DNA of 64,000 nt from Paraburkholderia guartelaensis (GCF_004353905.1 NZ_SMOD01000027.1:48539-112538); one strand, 5' to 3'. Positions 16,413-25,432 are shown, counted from the stretch's first letter. Notes: generated by a model from the letters alone, not told the origin. Made by a program: numbers and translations.

Positions 16413-17527
16413 GCAGCGCGTCCGAACCTTCCAGCCCGCCCCAAGCGCCGCCGGCTTCCGACACATCGGGCAAGGCGCTCAAGTGGATCGTCATCCTGAT
16501 CGTCATCAGCCTGATCTGGTATCTGCTTGCCGATCGCTTCACGCCTTATACGCAGCAGGCGCGCATCGCGGCCTACGTCGTGCCCGTTGCCGCGGAAGTG
16601 TCAGGCCGCGTGACGCGCGTGCTCGTGCACAACAACCAGAAGGTCAACGCGGGCGCCGTGCTGTTCGAAATCGACGACGAGCAATACCGCATCGCCGCCG
16701 ACCGCGCGCGCGCCGACCTCGAATCCACGCGGCGGCAAATCGGCGCGAACACCGCCGGCATCGAGTCAGCGCAAGCGTCATTGCGCGCGGCGCTCGCCAA
16801 CGAGGTCAAGGCGCGCCAGGATAGCGACCGGCTGGAACGGCTGTACCGCGAAGACGAAGGCACGGTCTCGCTGCGGCGCCTCGAAGTGGCGCGCGCCACG
16901 CACGAGCAGGCGCAAAGCCAGGTCGAAGCCGCCCGCGCCGAAATCGAACGCGCGCGCGAACAGCAAGGCGGCAACGAAGCCGAGAACGCGCAGTTGCGCA
17001 GCGCCGCGGGCGCGCTCGAAAAGGCCGAACTCGATCTCGCCAATACGCGCATCCGCGCGCGCTCGGCCGGCGTCATCACCGACCTGCGCACCGAAGTTGG
17101 CCAGTTCGCGGCAGCGGGCAATCCGGTCATGACGCTCATCGCCATTCACGATGTCTGGGTCAGCGCGGACATGACGGAGAACAATCTGGGCCACTTGCAT
17201 GCGGGCACACCCGTCGCCATCGCGCTGGACGCGCTGCCCGGCGAAGTGTTCGCCGGACGCATCCGCAGCATCGGCTACGGCGTGAGCGTGGGACAGAGCA
17301 CGCCGCCCGGCACGCTGCCCACCGTGCAGAACAGCCGCGACTGGCTGCGGCCCGCGCAACGCTTTCCCGTGATCGTCGAGTTCGACAGCGACGAGCGCGC
17401 GCGGCTGCGCAACGTTCGCGTGGGCGGGCAAGCCGAAGTGATGGCGTTTCCGAGCGCAGGCAACCCGCTCAATCCGCTCGGCCGCGTGTTCCTGCGCGTG
17501 ATGAGCTGGCTCTCCTTCGTCTACTGA
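16409..17527 (+). CDS. HlyD/EmrA-type membrane fusion protein
   Basis: A 372-residue periplasmic adaptor. It has one N-terminal transmembrane helix (about 27-44, IVILIVISLIWYLLADRF), a biotinyl-lipoyl-like half domain (VAAEVSGRVTRVLVHNNQKVNAG), an alpha-helical coiled-coil hairpin (about 95-210) and the matching second half (TRIRARSAGVITDLRTEVG), followed by a beta-barrel domain. This is the AaeA/EmrA type that pairs with FUSC or MFS pumps. It overlaps the outer-membrane factor gene by four bases and is followed after 9 bp by the DUF2955 permease gene. Confidence 0.93.
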   Translation: MSSASEPSSPPQAPPASDTSGKALKWIVILIVISLIWYLLADRFTPYTQQARIAAYVVPVAAEVSGRVTRVLVHNNQKVNAGAVLFEIDDEQYRIAADRARADLESTRRQIGANTAGIESAQASLRAALANEVKARQDSDRLERLYREDEGTVSLRRLEVARATHEQAQSQVEAARAEIERAREQQGGNEAENAQLRSAAGALEKAELDLANTRIRARSAGVITDLRTEVGQFAAAGNPVMTLIAIHDVWVSADMTENNLGHLHAGTPVAIALDALPGEVFAGRIRSIGYGVSVGQSTPPGTLPTVQNSRDWLRPAQRFPVIVEFDSDERARLRNVRVGGQAEVMAFPSAGNPLNPLGRVFLRVMSWLSFVY

Positions 17528-17536
17528 CCGGCGCCT

Positions 17537-18583
17537 ATGCAAACGAGCCCCTCGCTTCCCGGTCGCCGCGCGCTCCGCGTTGCCACAGGCACGGCGCTCA
17601 CGCTTGCCATCAGCTTTGCGCTCGACTTTCCGATTCCTGTGATCGCGCCGGTGCTCGCCGTCTTTCTGCTGGCGACGCAGAACCGGCCGCTTTCACTCAA
17701 GGCGGCGCTCGCTCTCGCCGTAGTCGTTGCGCTCACAACGAGCAGTGGCCTGTTGCTCGTGCCCGTGCTGCGCTACTACGCGTTCGCGGGCGTGTTGCTC
17801 GTCGGCGTTTGTCTCTTCCTTGCGTTTCGCTCCGGCCTGCGCGGCGGCAACAATCTCGTGGCGACGTTCCTCGCGGCGGGCCTCACGATGATCAGCGCGG
17901 CAGGCGTGGCCGACCAGCAACTCGCCGCCACGGTGGTCGGTGCGCTCGTGAAAGGCGTGCTGCTCGCCGTGCTCGTCTCGGTCGTGAGCCACGCGCTCTT
18001 TCCCGAGCCCGGCGGCGCGGTTGCGGGCGCCAAACCCGCCCCGCGCGTTATGCCGCAAGCGATGGCATCGCGCATCGCGTTGCAGGCCGCACTCGTGGTC
18101 ATGCCCGCCTGGCTGCTGGCGATGAACGACCCCGCGAGCTATATGCCCATCATCATGAAGTCCGTGAGCCTCGGCAGGCAAACCTGCACCACGTCGGCAC
18201 GCGGCGCGGCGCGCGAACTGCTCGGCTCCACGGCGCTCGGCGGACTGCTCGCCGTCGCGTTCTGGTTCGCGCTCAGGCTCTTCGTGAATATCTGGATGTT
18301 CTATCTCTGGATGCTGCTGTTCGGCTTGCTCGTGGCGCGCAGGCTTTATCGCATCCGTCCCACGCGATACTCGCCGGGCTTCTGGCTGAACAGCCTCGTC
18401 ACCATGATCATTCTGCTGGGTCAGTCGGTACAGGACAGCGTGGCGGGCAAGGACGTTTACCGGGCGTTCGCCGTGCGCATGGCGCTCTTTCTTGCCGTCA
18501 CCGCTTACGCGTGCCTGATGCTGCAGATATTCGAGCGTTTCGCACAGCGCAGTGCGGCGGCGCTCGAGAGGGATACGCCATGA
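17537..18583 (+). CDS. DUF2955/FUSC-like inner-membrane permease
   Basis: A 348-residue membrane protein with about nine to ten hydrophobic segments in two blocks, as in the DUF2955 group related to fusaric-acid-resistance (FUSC) and aromatic-acid efflux proteins. The N-terminal part, from ALRVATGTALTLAISFALDFPIP, is typical. It is the likely energised inner-membrane pump for the adaptor and channel encoded upstream; the substrate is unknown, though aromatic acids or biocides are the usual ones in related systems. It overlaps the next small gene by four bases (ATGA). Confidence 0.85.
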   Translation: MQTSPSLPGRRALRVATGTALTLAISFALDFPIPVIAPVLAVFLLATQNRPLSLKAALALAVVVALTTSSGLLLVPVLRYYAFAGVLLVGVCLFLAFRSGLRGGNNLVATFLAAGLTMISAAGVADQQLAATVVGALVKGVLLAVLVSVVSHALFPEPGGAVAGAKPAPRVMPQAMASRIALQAALVVMPAWLLAMNDPASYMPIIMKSVSLGRQTCTTSARGAARELLGSTALGGLLAVAFWFALRLFVNIWMFYLWMLLFGLLVARRLYRIRPTRYSPGFWLNSLVTMIILLGQSVQDSVAGKDVYRAFAVRMALFLAVTAYACLMLQIFERFAQRSAAALERDTP

Positions 18584-18837
18584 ACGATGCGCTAAAAAGC
18601 GCGGACCATGCGCCGAGAGCACGCGAAATCCTGCTGGAGTCGGGCCGGACCATCTGGTATATGCGTCTGCTCCTGTGCGGTCTGCTAGTGATATTCGTCG
18701 TCCTGACGATCGGCATGTTCTATTTCGGCGGCGCGGTGCTGCTCGGACTGATCGGCCTCGTGTTTGCCGGATTGATCGTTGCCGCCGCCATACGCGGCGG
18801 ACAGGAAGCCTCGCGCCAGGCGCGCAACCGGACGTGA
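18580..18837 (+). CDS. Small two-helix membrane protein of the efflux operon
   Basis: An 85-residue protein with two predicted membrane helices (about residues 27-48 and 50-69, containing GLLVIFVVLTIGMFYFGG and LLGLIGLVFAGLIVAAAI) and charged ends. It is translationally coupled to the DUF2955 permease gene through an ATGA overlap, so it is real despite its size. Similar small proteins accompany FUSC/HlyD efflux operons; an accessory role in the pump is inferred only from the coupling. Confidence 0.75.
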   Translation: MNDALKSADHAPRAREILLESGRTIWYMRLLLCGLLVIFVVLTIGMFYFGGAVLLGLIGLVFAGLIVAAAIRGGQEASRQARNRT

Positions 18838-18896
18838 GCAAACTCAAGCAGGTGTAATCAGACCCAATCGGGCATCGGGACCCGCCAGGATCGAAC

Positions 18897-19892
18897 ATGA
18901 CGAACACCACCCTCCGTTGGCTGCGACTGCGCATCGCGCTGGTAAAGGCTGGCGCAGCGATGCTCGCGGCCGTGCTGCCGTGGCAAGCGCACGCGCAGAG
19001 CACACCGGGCCAGCTGTCGAACCAAACCGTGATAGGCGGCAACATCAAGCAGCATGCGGACGCCGTGCTGTCCATCATGACCTACACTACCGTTCCGGAC
19101 GTCACGACCAGTTCGCTATCGATCAACAACGGCACCACCGGCAACCCAGGCTTCGGGCAGACACAGCTAGGCGGCGGCTTCACGCTAAGCCGGACGTTCC
19201 CGCTCTACATGGAAGGCACACTCGCCTATAGCCGCTACGACCCGACGTTCATCGCGACCGATGGAACCGAGACGCGGGCGGTGCCCACGAGGTGGAATAC
19301 CTTCAGCGGCACGGTGGGGCTTGGCTGGGACTTTCGCATCACTAACGAACTCGTGTTTCGCCCGATCATAAACGGCACGATTGGACGCGTTTCCAGCGAT
19401 CTGCGCATCGGACAAACGTTGTTCAACCATGTCACGGACAGCAATCTCCAGTTCCTCAATAACGGCTATCTGGACGCGTATGGCTACGGCGGCTCGCTCA
19501 TGCTCGACTATGAGCACTACCGGGAAAACTACGAAATCGATGCGGAATTGCGCGCGACCGATATCTACCTGCGCAGCTTTGGCGGCAGTTCGGAAGCCGT
19601 TCAGGGCTCCGCCATGGCGCAGCAGGTGAGCCTCTGGACGCGCTGGCGCGCGCCAACGGGCTGGCACGCTTTGGACAAGCCGGTGCGCTACGTGCTGGAG
19701 TTCGCGTACTCGCATTACTTTGGCGACAGCGCCGGGGTGCTCGGCTTCAACGAACTCACATCGCTGGGCGTGGGCCTGGAACTCGACAGCAGCGCGTATC
19801 CCGTCATCATTACCCGTACGCGAGCGATGGTGCGCTATGTGTTTGGCCACAACGTGCACGGTGTGTCGTTTGGCCTGGCGGTCAGCTTCTAG
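18897..19892 (+). CDS. Outer-membrane beta-barrel protein, autotransporter-barrel-like
   Basis: A 331-residue protein with a signal peptide ending near residue 33 (PWQAHAQS). Alternating amphipathic strands continue to a C-terminal phenylalanine (GLAVSF), the usual signature of a protein assembled by the BAM complex. The strand pattern (FTLSRTFPLYMEGTLAYSR, GLGWDFRITNELVFRP) resembles the barrel of autotransporter or Solitary-barrel proteins; no passenger domain is visible. It starts 59 bp after the small efflux gene and may belong to the same transcript. Function unknown. Confidence 0.75.
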   Translation: MTNTTLRWLRLRIALVKAGAAMLAAVLPWQAHAQSTPGQLSNQTVIGGNIKQHADAVLSIMTYTTVPDVTTSSLSINNGTTGNPGFGQTQLGGGFTLSRTFPLYMEGTLAYSRYDPTFIATDGTETRAVPTRWNTFSGTVGLGWDFRITNELVFRPIINGTIGRVSSDLRIGQTLFNHVTDSNLQFLNNGYLDAYGYGGSLMLDYEHYRENYEIDAELRATDIYLRSFGGSSEAVQGSAMAQQVSLWTRWRAPTGWHALDKPVRYVLEFAYSHYFGDSAGVLGFNELTSLGVGLELDSSAYPVIITRTRAMVRYVFGHNVHGVSFGLAVSF

Positions 19893-19928
19893 GATGTCGA
19901 ACGCTATGTGGGACTGGGGAGAACTGCC

Positions 19929-20318
19929 ATGAATCTACGGGGTGAGCGTCGAGTTTCCTCGACGGCGGGTTCAGTCGTGAGGTGTCTCGTGTTCGCAGGG
20001 GTTTGTGCCTGCCTGCTGCCAATGGCGGGATGTCCGTACTATGCCGCGCCACCCGGCACCGTCGTCATGACGCCCGCTAGCTACGATCGGTCATTCGCCG
20101 CCGCGGCGGGCGCGATGCGCGACGAGGGGCTCACGATCACGGTGCAGGATCCCGGCACAGGCACGATTGCCGGGACGCTCGACGGCGCCACCGTGACGGC
20201 AAATGTGCACCAGCAATCAGATGGCAGCGTGGTCGTGCAGTTCAACACTGCCGACGCGCGCGACCCCACGCTGATTCATCGGGTCGTGAGCAGCTACGAC
20301 CGGCGCATGGGCCGCTAG
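19929..20318 (+). CDS. Putative lipoprotein
   Basis: A 129-residue protein with a lipoprotein signal peptide (lipobox PMAGC, Cys about residue 35), then a small domain with repeated beta-strand character (SFAAAAGAMRDEGLTITVQDPGTGTIAGTLDGATVTANV). The mature part is about 95 residues and would be anchored to a membrane facing the periplasm. It follows the beta-barrel gene by 36 bp, so the two may act together at the outer membrane. No specific function recognised. Confidence 0.7.
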   Translation: MNLRGERRVSSTAGSVVRCLVFAGVCACLLPMAGCPYYAAPPGTVVMTPASYDRSFAAAAGAMRDEGLTITVQDPGTGTIAGTLDGATVTANVHQQSDGSVVVQFNTADARDPTLIHRVVSSYDRRMGR

Positions 20319-20419
20319 GCGACGCCTGCAGGCGCGGCGCGCCTGTGCCACAATTCTCGTGACGCCGCGCCGGCCCGTATCGGCCTCTGGCCGCGTTGCG
20401 CCGCACCGGGACAACCTCC

Positions 20420-21241
20420 ATGAATCCAATCGATCCACAACGCAGCGCCGACTGGCTGCTGCGCGCCGAGCCCGTTGCGGGCGTAGAGCGTATCGAAGCC
20501 TTCTTTCAGGGGAAGGCGTATGCGATGCATCGCCACGACACCTATGCGATCGGCCGCACGCTCTCGGGCGTACAGAGCTTCAAATACCGGCGCGGCACGA
20601 CCCACAGCCTCCCGGGCCACACGATGGTGCTGCATCCCGACGAGCCGCACGACGGCCAGGCCGGCACGGGCGAGGGCTTTCGCTATCGCATGATCTACGT
20701 GCAGCCCGCCGTGTTCCAGCAAGTGCTGGGCGGCCGCGCACTGCCCTTCATCGAGGGCGGCGTGACGAATGATCCCCGTTTATGGGCGGCAACCGATGCG
20801 TTGCTGCAACGAGTCTCGCAAGGCCTCGACCCGTTCGAGCAGAGCGACGCACTCGCGGAACTCGCGCATGCGCTCGCCGCCGTGGCGGGCACGCCGCCGC
20901 CTCGCTCGACAGGCGACTTCGCCGGCGCGCAACGTGCGCGCGAATACCTCGACGCGCAATGCCAGCAAGCCGTCTCGCTCGACGCGCTCGAACAGGCCGT
21001 CGGGCGGGACCGCTGGAGCCTCTCGCGAGACTTCCGCAGGTTCTACGGCACGAGCCCCTACCGCTACCTGACGCAACGGCGTCTCGACGCCGCGCGCACG
21101 ATGATGCTGCGCGGCATGCCGCTCGCCGTTGTCGCGGCTTGTGCGGGTTTCACGGACCAGAGCCACATGACGCGCCATTTCACGAAAACCTTCGGCATTG
21201 CGCCGGCGCGCTGGCTGCGGATCGTGGGCGGAACACGCTAG
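20420..21241 (+). CDS. AraC-family transcriptional regulator
   Basis: A 273-residue regulator with an N-terminal cupin-type sensing domain (HRHDTYAIGRTLSGVQSFKYRRG, about 38-90) and a C-terminal pair of helix-turn-helix motifs (SLDALEQAVGRDRWSLSRDFRRFYGTSPYRYL and LAVVAACAGFTDQSHMTRHFTKTFGIAPARW). This is the arabinose-binding-domain/AraC layout common for regulators of transporters or detoxification genes. It lies 100 bp before a cupin gene in the same direction. Start chosen at ATG 20420; the earlier GTG-type start at 20396 has no better ribosome binding site. Confidence 0.88.
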   Translation: MNPIDPQRSADWLLRAEPVAGVERIEAFFQGKAYAMHRHDTYAIGRTLSGVQSFKYRRGTTHSLPGHTMVLHPDEPHDGQAGTGEGFRYRMIYVQPAVFQQVLGGRALPFIEGGVTNDPRLWAATDALLQRVSQGLDPFEQSDALAELAHALAAVAGTPPPRSTGDFAGAQRAREYLDAQCQQAVSLDALEQAVGRDRWSLSRDFRRFYGTSPYRYLTQRRLDAARTMMLRGMPLAVVAACAGFTDQSHMTRHFTKTFGIAPARWLRIVGGTR

Positions 21242-21341
21242 AACATCGTCACGATCGTGCAAGACACGTGCGGCGAGTGGGCGTAGTCTCGGCTTCGTCA
21301 ATATCCACGACTGAGCGCTAATCAGCGCAACGGAGCCGCGT

Positions 21342-21758
21342 ATGTCAGCCGCAAGCACAACCGCACACCCCAACGCCCCGGCCGCACGCGGCCAGGGCCA
21401 GACCATCGACCTGCTCGGAAAAATCGCCCTGATCGAAGGCCACTGGCAGCCGCGCGTGGTGGCCGAGATGAACGACTACCAGTTCAAGGTCGTGAAGCTC
21501 GCTGGAGAGTTCGTCTGGCACAGCCACGCCGATACCGACGAAACGTTCATCGTGCTCGAAGGCGAACTGCGCATCGACACGCGCGAGGGTCCCATCGTCG
21601 TGCGCGCGGGCCAACTGGCCGTCGTCCCGAAGGGTGCCGAACACAAGCCCTGCGCAATCGGCGAAGTAAAGCTCCTGCTGATCGAACCGCGCGGCGTGGC
21701 CAACACCGGCGACGGCGCGCGCAGCGAACGCACGGTAGAAAACGATCTCTGGATCTGA
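21342..21758 (+). CDS. Cupin-domain protein
   Basis: A 138-residue single-cupin protein. The metal-binding cupin motifs are present: W-H-S-H-A-D-T-D-E-T-F-I-V-L-E-G-E-L (His, His, Glu ligands) and the second motif around VPKGAEHKP. Such proteins are small metal-dependent enzymes or sensors; no substrate is indicated. It lies 100 bp after the araC-type gene and could be its target. A short hairpin (21770-21803) follows before the convergent aldolase gene. Confidence 0.82.
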   Translation: MSAASTTAHPNAPAARGQGQTIDLLGKIALIEGHWQPRVVAEMNDYQFKVVKLAGEFVWHSHADTDETFIVLEGELRIDTREGPIVVRAGQLAVVPKGAEHKPCAIGEVKLLLIEPRGVANTGDGARSERTVENDLWI

Positions 21759-21769
21759 GCGACGCATCT

Positions 21770-21803
21770 ATCCGCTGCTCGAACTGGCCGATCGAGCGCG
21801 GAT
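21770..21803. terminator. Hairpin between convergent cupin and aldolase genes
   Basis: ATCCGC-T-GCTCGA (21770-21782) pairs with TCGAGC-GCGGAT (21792-21803) with one bulged T. It lies 12 bp after the cupin stop and 23 bp from the opposing stop. No T-run on either strand, so it is a possible bidirectional terminator. Confidence 0.4.
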
Positions 21804-21826
21804 CGCATCACCTCTAACCTCCAGCG

Positions 21827-22594
21827 TCAGTCCGCATACCCCGGATAGGCTCGATCGAGCCGGCGCAGCAGACCGGGCCAGACGAGCGCCCCTGGCATGA
21901 CGCCACGCGTCACAGCCACGATCTGCTGCTTGAAGCCGTCGAGAATGGGCTGCGCGATTGGCGTCAGCTTTGCACCGCCCGACTGCGCTCGCACCTGGAT
22001 CATGCAGGCCGCCTCGAAGAAGTACATCGCGACAAAGGCGTCCGCCGGCGTATTGCCGACGGTCAGCAGCCCGTGGTTACGCAGCATCAGATAATTTTTG
22101 TCGCCGAGGTCTCGAACCAGACGCGGCTTTTCGGCTTCGTTGAGGGCAAGGCCTTCGTAGTCGTGATAACCGAGCGAAGCCAACACCCCGAGAGATTGCT
22201 GCGAGAGCGGCAGCAGTCCCGCCTCCTGGGCCGACACGGCAACGCCATTGATCGAATGTGTGTGCATGACGCAGTGCGCGTCGTCACGTGCTGCATGCAC
22301 GGCGCTATGGATCGTGAAGCCAGCCGGATTGATGTCGTACGGCGACTCGCTAACCTTGCGGCCATCGAGGTCGATCTTCACCAGGGAGGACGCCGTGATT
22401 TCCTCGAACATCATGCCGTATGGGTTGATCAGGAAATGATGCTCCGGGCCGGGCACGCGCGCCGAGATGTGGGTAAACACCAGATCGTCCCAGCCGAACA
22501 GCGCGGTGAGGCGATAAGCAGCTGCCAGATTGACTCGCGCCTCCCATTCGGCGGGTGACACGTCGTTCTTGACATTGACACTCGGTGAAGCCAT
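21827..22594 (-). CDS. Class II aldolase/adducin family protein
   Basis: A 255-residue protein of the L-fuculose-phosphate aldolase/adducin family. The zinc-binding histidines are visible in HTHS (VMHTHSINGVAV) and in the later RNHGLL motif, with the N-terminal NLAAAYRLTALFGWDDLVFTHISARVPG block. Family members cleave or decarboxylate small hydroxy acids and sugars; the substrate is not evident. It lies 132 bp downstream of the LysR gene on the same strand, and a second class II aldolase at 51422 is only distantly similar. Confidence 0.88.
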   Translation of the reverse strand: MASPSVNVKNDVSPAEWEARVNLAAAYRLTALFGWDDLVFTHISARVPGPEHHFLINPYGMMFEEITASSLVKIDLDGRKVSESPYDINPAGFTIHSAVHAARDDAHCVMHTHSINGVAVSAQEAGLLPLSQQSLGVLASLGYHDYEGLALNEAEKPRLVRDLGDKNYLMLRNHGLLTVGNTPADAFVAMYFFEAACMIQVRAQSGGAKLTPIAQPILDGFKQQIVAVTRGVMPGALVWPGLLRRLDRAYPGYAD

Positions 22595-22726
22595 GTCGAC
22601 GCTCCTTGGTTGGGTATGGGGAAATCGAGGGAGTCCTCATGATGCGGGCGAACTCGCCGAAAGATTGTCGGCCAGGCGACAACTCCTTTCAACTACGGCT
22701 GGCACATGCCATTCGATACCGCTCGT

Positions 22727-23644
22727 TTAAGGCATCGCCTTGCGATCCCACGGCGGCTCATCGCCAAACGTATCGGCGAGGTAATCGACAAAACGGTGCA
22801 CCTTGAGCGGTATGCGCCGCACGCTCGGATACACCGCCTGAATCGCCAACTCTGTCGCGCGATAGTCCGGCAGCAGCGCCACCAGTTCGCCGCGCCCGAG
22901 GTGCTCGCCGAACACGAAGGTCGGACCATACGCGATGCCGGCTCCGGCCAGCGCGGCGCCGAGCAGCATCTGCGTATTGTTGGCCGCCATCCGGCAAGGT
23001 CCGTCGATGACGTGCGCGCGGTTGCTCGCGTCGAGCAAGGTCCAGTCGCCCGCCGACACGGCCTCGCTGAAGACGAGGCGCTGCGCGCGCCGCAAGTCGT
23101 CGGGGGTGCGCGGCGTGCCATGGCGCTCGAGATACGCGGGCGACGCACACACGACCATCCGGCACGGTGCGAGCCGGCGCGTCACGAGTCCCGGATCCTG
23201 CAGCCGTCCGATCCGGATCGCGACATCGACGCCCGCATCGACGAGGTCAACGTAGCGATCCGCGAGCAGCACTTCCACGTTCACATGCGGATGGTCTTCC
23301 AGATAGCGGGCGACGGCCCCGCCCAGATGCATCGCGCCGAACGTCACCGGCGCGGCGACGCGCAGCACGCCGCGCGCCGTGCCCTGCGAGTCGCTTGCCT
23401 CCCGGTTCGCTTCGTCGAACGCTTCGAGAATCCGCTTGCAGCGCTCGTAGTAGGCGTAGCCGACCTCGGTGAGGCTCAAGCGCCGCGTCGTTCGCTGCAG
23501 CAGCCGCGCATTCAGTTCGGCCTCGATTGCGCTCACGTGCTTGCCGGCCATCGCGGCCGACAGTCCGAAGCGCCGCGCCGCCGCGGCGAGGCTGCCCTCC
23601 TCTACGGCGGCGACAAAAACGCCTAGGCTCGTCAGTCGGTCCAT
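22727..23644 (-). CDS. LysR-family transcriptional regulator
   Basis: A 305-residue LysR protein with N-terminal helix-turn-helix (VAAVEEGSLAAAARRFGLSAAMAGKHVSAIEAELNARL) followed by the effector domain (GVLRVAAPVTFGAMHLGG). It belongs to the group whose start reads MDRL-xx-F; I therefore use ATG 23644 and not the earlier in-frame start at 23710. It is divergent from the alpha/beta-hydrolase fusion gene, 115 bp apart, the usual layout for a LysR gene and its target. Confidence 0.92.
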   Translation of the reverse strand: MDRLTSLGVFVAAVEEGSLAAAARRFGLSAAMAGKHVSAIEAELNARLLQRTTRRLSLTEVGYAYYERCKRILEAFDEANREASDSQGTARGVLRVAAPVTFGAMHLGGAVARYLEDHPHVNVEVLLADRYVDLVDAGVDVAIRIGRLQDPGLVTRRLAPCRMVVCASPAYLERHGTPRTPDDLRRAQRLVFSEAVSAGDWTLLDASNRAHVIDGPCRMAANNTQMLLGAALAGAGIAYGPTFVFGEHLGRGELVALLPDYRATELAIQAVYPSVRRIPLKVHRFVDYLADTFGDEPPWDRKAMP

Positions 23645-23759
23645 TGCATCCCCCAATTCGATAATCTGATTATCGACTGACCACACTGGAACGGCAATTA
23701 TCAAACCCAAGTCTTGAATCTACCATGCATCCATCACCCAACCGGGAAGGAGCCTGGAA

Positions 23760-24923
23760 ATGGAAATCAAGTCGAACGGCATACGGATTCACGTCAAGGA
23801 GCAAGGCAGCGGCGCGCTGGCGCTGGTGTTCCTGCACTACTACGGCGGTTCGTCGCGCACATGGGACGGCGTCGCGAGCGAGCTGTCCGACCGGTATCGG
23901 ATCGTGGCCACCGATCACCGCGGCTGGGGCGATTCCGAGGCGCCCGCCGAGGGCTACCGCATCGCCGATCTCGCCGCCGACGCCGAGGGTGTCATCGAGG
24001 CGCTCGGCCTGCAGCGCTATGTTCTTGTCGGGCATTCGATGGGCGGCAAGGTTGCGCAACTCATCGCATCGCGTCGGCCGGGCGGGCTCGAAGGTCTCGT
24101 GCTCGTGGCGCCTTCGCCGCCGTCGCCGATGGTCCTGTCGGACGAGCAGCGCACGACGTTGACCGGTGCGTATCAATCGCGCGAATCGGTCGAGTTCGTC
24201 ATCGATCACGTGCTGACCGCAAAATCGCTCGACGCCAGCCGCCGCGAGCAAGTCATCGAGGACAGCCTGAAGGCTGCGCCGCAGGCCAAGGCGGCCTGGC
24301 CGAACGTAGCCATGCGCGAAGACATCACCGAGGCGGTGATGTCGATCGACGTGCCGACCATCGTCATCTCAGGCGAGCTTGACCAGGTGGATCGCGTGGC
24401 AACGCTGCAGGCAGAACTACTGCCGCGCATCCCGCACGCGGCGATGCATATCCTGCCCGGAACGGGACACTTGTCGCCGCTAGAAGCGCCGGCCGACATG
24501 GCACGGGTCATTGCGCGATTCGTCGGCGCAATCGAGGAGCACTCCGCCGTATGCAGCACGCCCGAGCAGGTCCCGGTCGCGTTCGATGCGGCGCTGAACG
24601 CCGGCGATCTCGATGCAGTGCTCGGCTTGTTCAGCAATCAAGCCACGATGCGAATGACGAGCGGCGACATGGTGCAAGGGAGTCCAGCCGAACTGCGCAG
24701 CGCCCTGGCTCAGTTGCTGACATTGCGCCCGCGCATCCGTAACGAGGTGCGCCGTGTGCTGACGAGCGGCGACATCGCGCTCGTCTTGCTCGACTGGACT
24801 CTGAACGTGACGCTGCCGGACGGCCGGGCGCATGAAGAGCGCGGCACCGCTACGCAGGTCATGGGGAAATGCGTGGACGGTGGGTGGAGGCTGCGGATTT
24901 CGAATCCACCTGGTTTGAACTGA
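23760..24923 (+). CDS. Alpha/beta-hydrolase fused to a SnoaL-like domain
   Basis: A 387-residue two-domain protein. Residues 1 to about 258 are an alpha/beta-hydrolase with nucleophile S93 in GHSMGG, acid D208 or D211 (SGELDQVD) and H237 (GTGHLSP); the oxyanion region is LHYYGGSS. Residues about 268-387 look like a SnoaL/DUF4440 domain (FDAALNAGDLDAVLGLFSNQATMRMTSGDMVQG), a cone-shaped fold used by ketosteroid isomerases and polyketide cyclases. Both parts are complete, so this is a real fusion. Predicted to hydrolyse or transform a small organic ester, lactone or epoxide. Divergent from a LysR regulator. Confidence 0.85.
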   Translation: MEIKSNGIRIHVKEQGSGALALVFLHYYGGSSRTWDGVASELSDRYRIVATDHRGWGDSEAPAEGYRIADLAADAEGVIEALGLQRYVLVGHSMGGKVAQLIASRRPGGLEGLVLVAPSPPSPMVLSDEQRTTLTGAYQSRESVEFVIDHVLTAKSLDASRREQVIEDSLKAAPQAKAAWPNVAMREDITEAVMSIDVPTIVISGELDQVDRVATLQAELLPRIPHAAMHILPGTGHLSPLEAPADMARVIARFVGAIEEHSAVCSTPEQVPVAFDAALNAGDLDAVLGLFSNQATMRMTSGDMVQGSPAELRSALAQLLTLRPRIRNEVRRVLTSGDIALVLLDWTLNVTLPDGRAHEERGTATQVMGKCVDGGWRLRISNPPGLN

Positions 24924-24990
24924 GCCGTTCGCGAGGACGAGAGATTCCGGCAAACCGCCACAGTGACCGCACGGGAGAAACGGCCAGACC

Positions 24991-25010
24991 GCGGCGGTGT
25001 TAGCCGCCGC
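24991..25010. terminator. Hairpin between convergent genes
   Basis: GCGGCGG (24991-24997) and CCGCCGC (25004-25010) form a perfect 7-bp stem with a 6-base loop, in the 101-bp gap between convergent stops. There is no T-run; bidirectional terminator at best. Confidence 0.35.
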
Positions 25011-25024
25011 ATGCCGCGGGCCCC

Positions 25025-25432
25025 TCAACCCTCGCGAGCAAACACCTCACGTGCCGCGAAGAGGCCGTTGAGCGCTGCGGGAAAGCCCGCGTACACGGCC
25101 ATCTGCATGATCGTCTCGACGATCTCCTCTCGCGTGAGGCCCACATTGAGGCCCGCAGCGATATGGACCTTGAGCTGCGGCTGCGCGTGGCCGATCGCCG
25201 TGAGCGCCGCGATGGTCGCGATCTCGCGCGAGCGCAGGTCGAGACCCGGACGCGCGTAGATATCGCCAAACGGAAATTCGAGCAGATACTGCGCGAAATC
25301 CGGCGCGATGTCGGCGAGCGAGTCGATCACGTGCTCGCCGCCGCTGCCGTCAATCGCCGTGAGCATGCGCTTGCCTCTTGCGAGGCGGCTTTCCTGCTGG
25401 GCGTCGTTGTGCTGATTCATCATGGTGTGCAT
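25025..25432 (-). CDS. Carboxymuconolactone-decarboxylase-family protein
   Basis: A 135-residue protein of the CMD/AhpD-like family (FPFGDIYARPGLDLRSREIATIAALTAIGHAQPQLKVHIAAGLNVGLTREEIVETIMQMAVYAGFPAALN). The CxxC of peroxidase-active AhpD members is absent, so it is of the decarboxylase/unknown group rather than an alkylhydroperoxidase. The ATG at 25432 follows AAAGGAACG, the best start. Its first 83 bp overlap the end of the merR gene, so the two are translationally linked and probably co-regulated by the MerR protein. Confidence 0.85.
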   Translation of the reverse strand: MHTMMNQHNDAQQESRLARGKRMLTAIDGSGGEHVIDSLADIAPDFAQYLLEFPFGDIYARPGLDLRSREIATIAALTAIGHAQPQLKVHIAAGLNVGLTREEIVETIMQMAVYAGFPAALNGLFAAREVFAREG

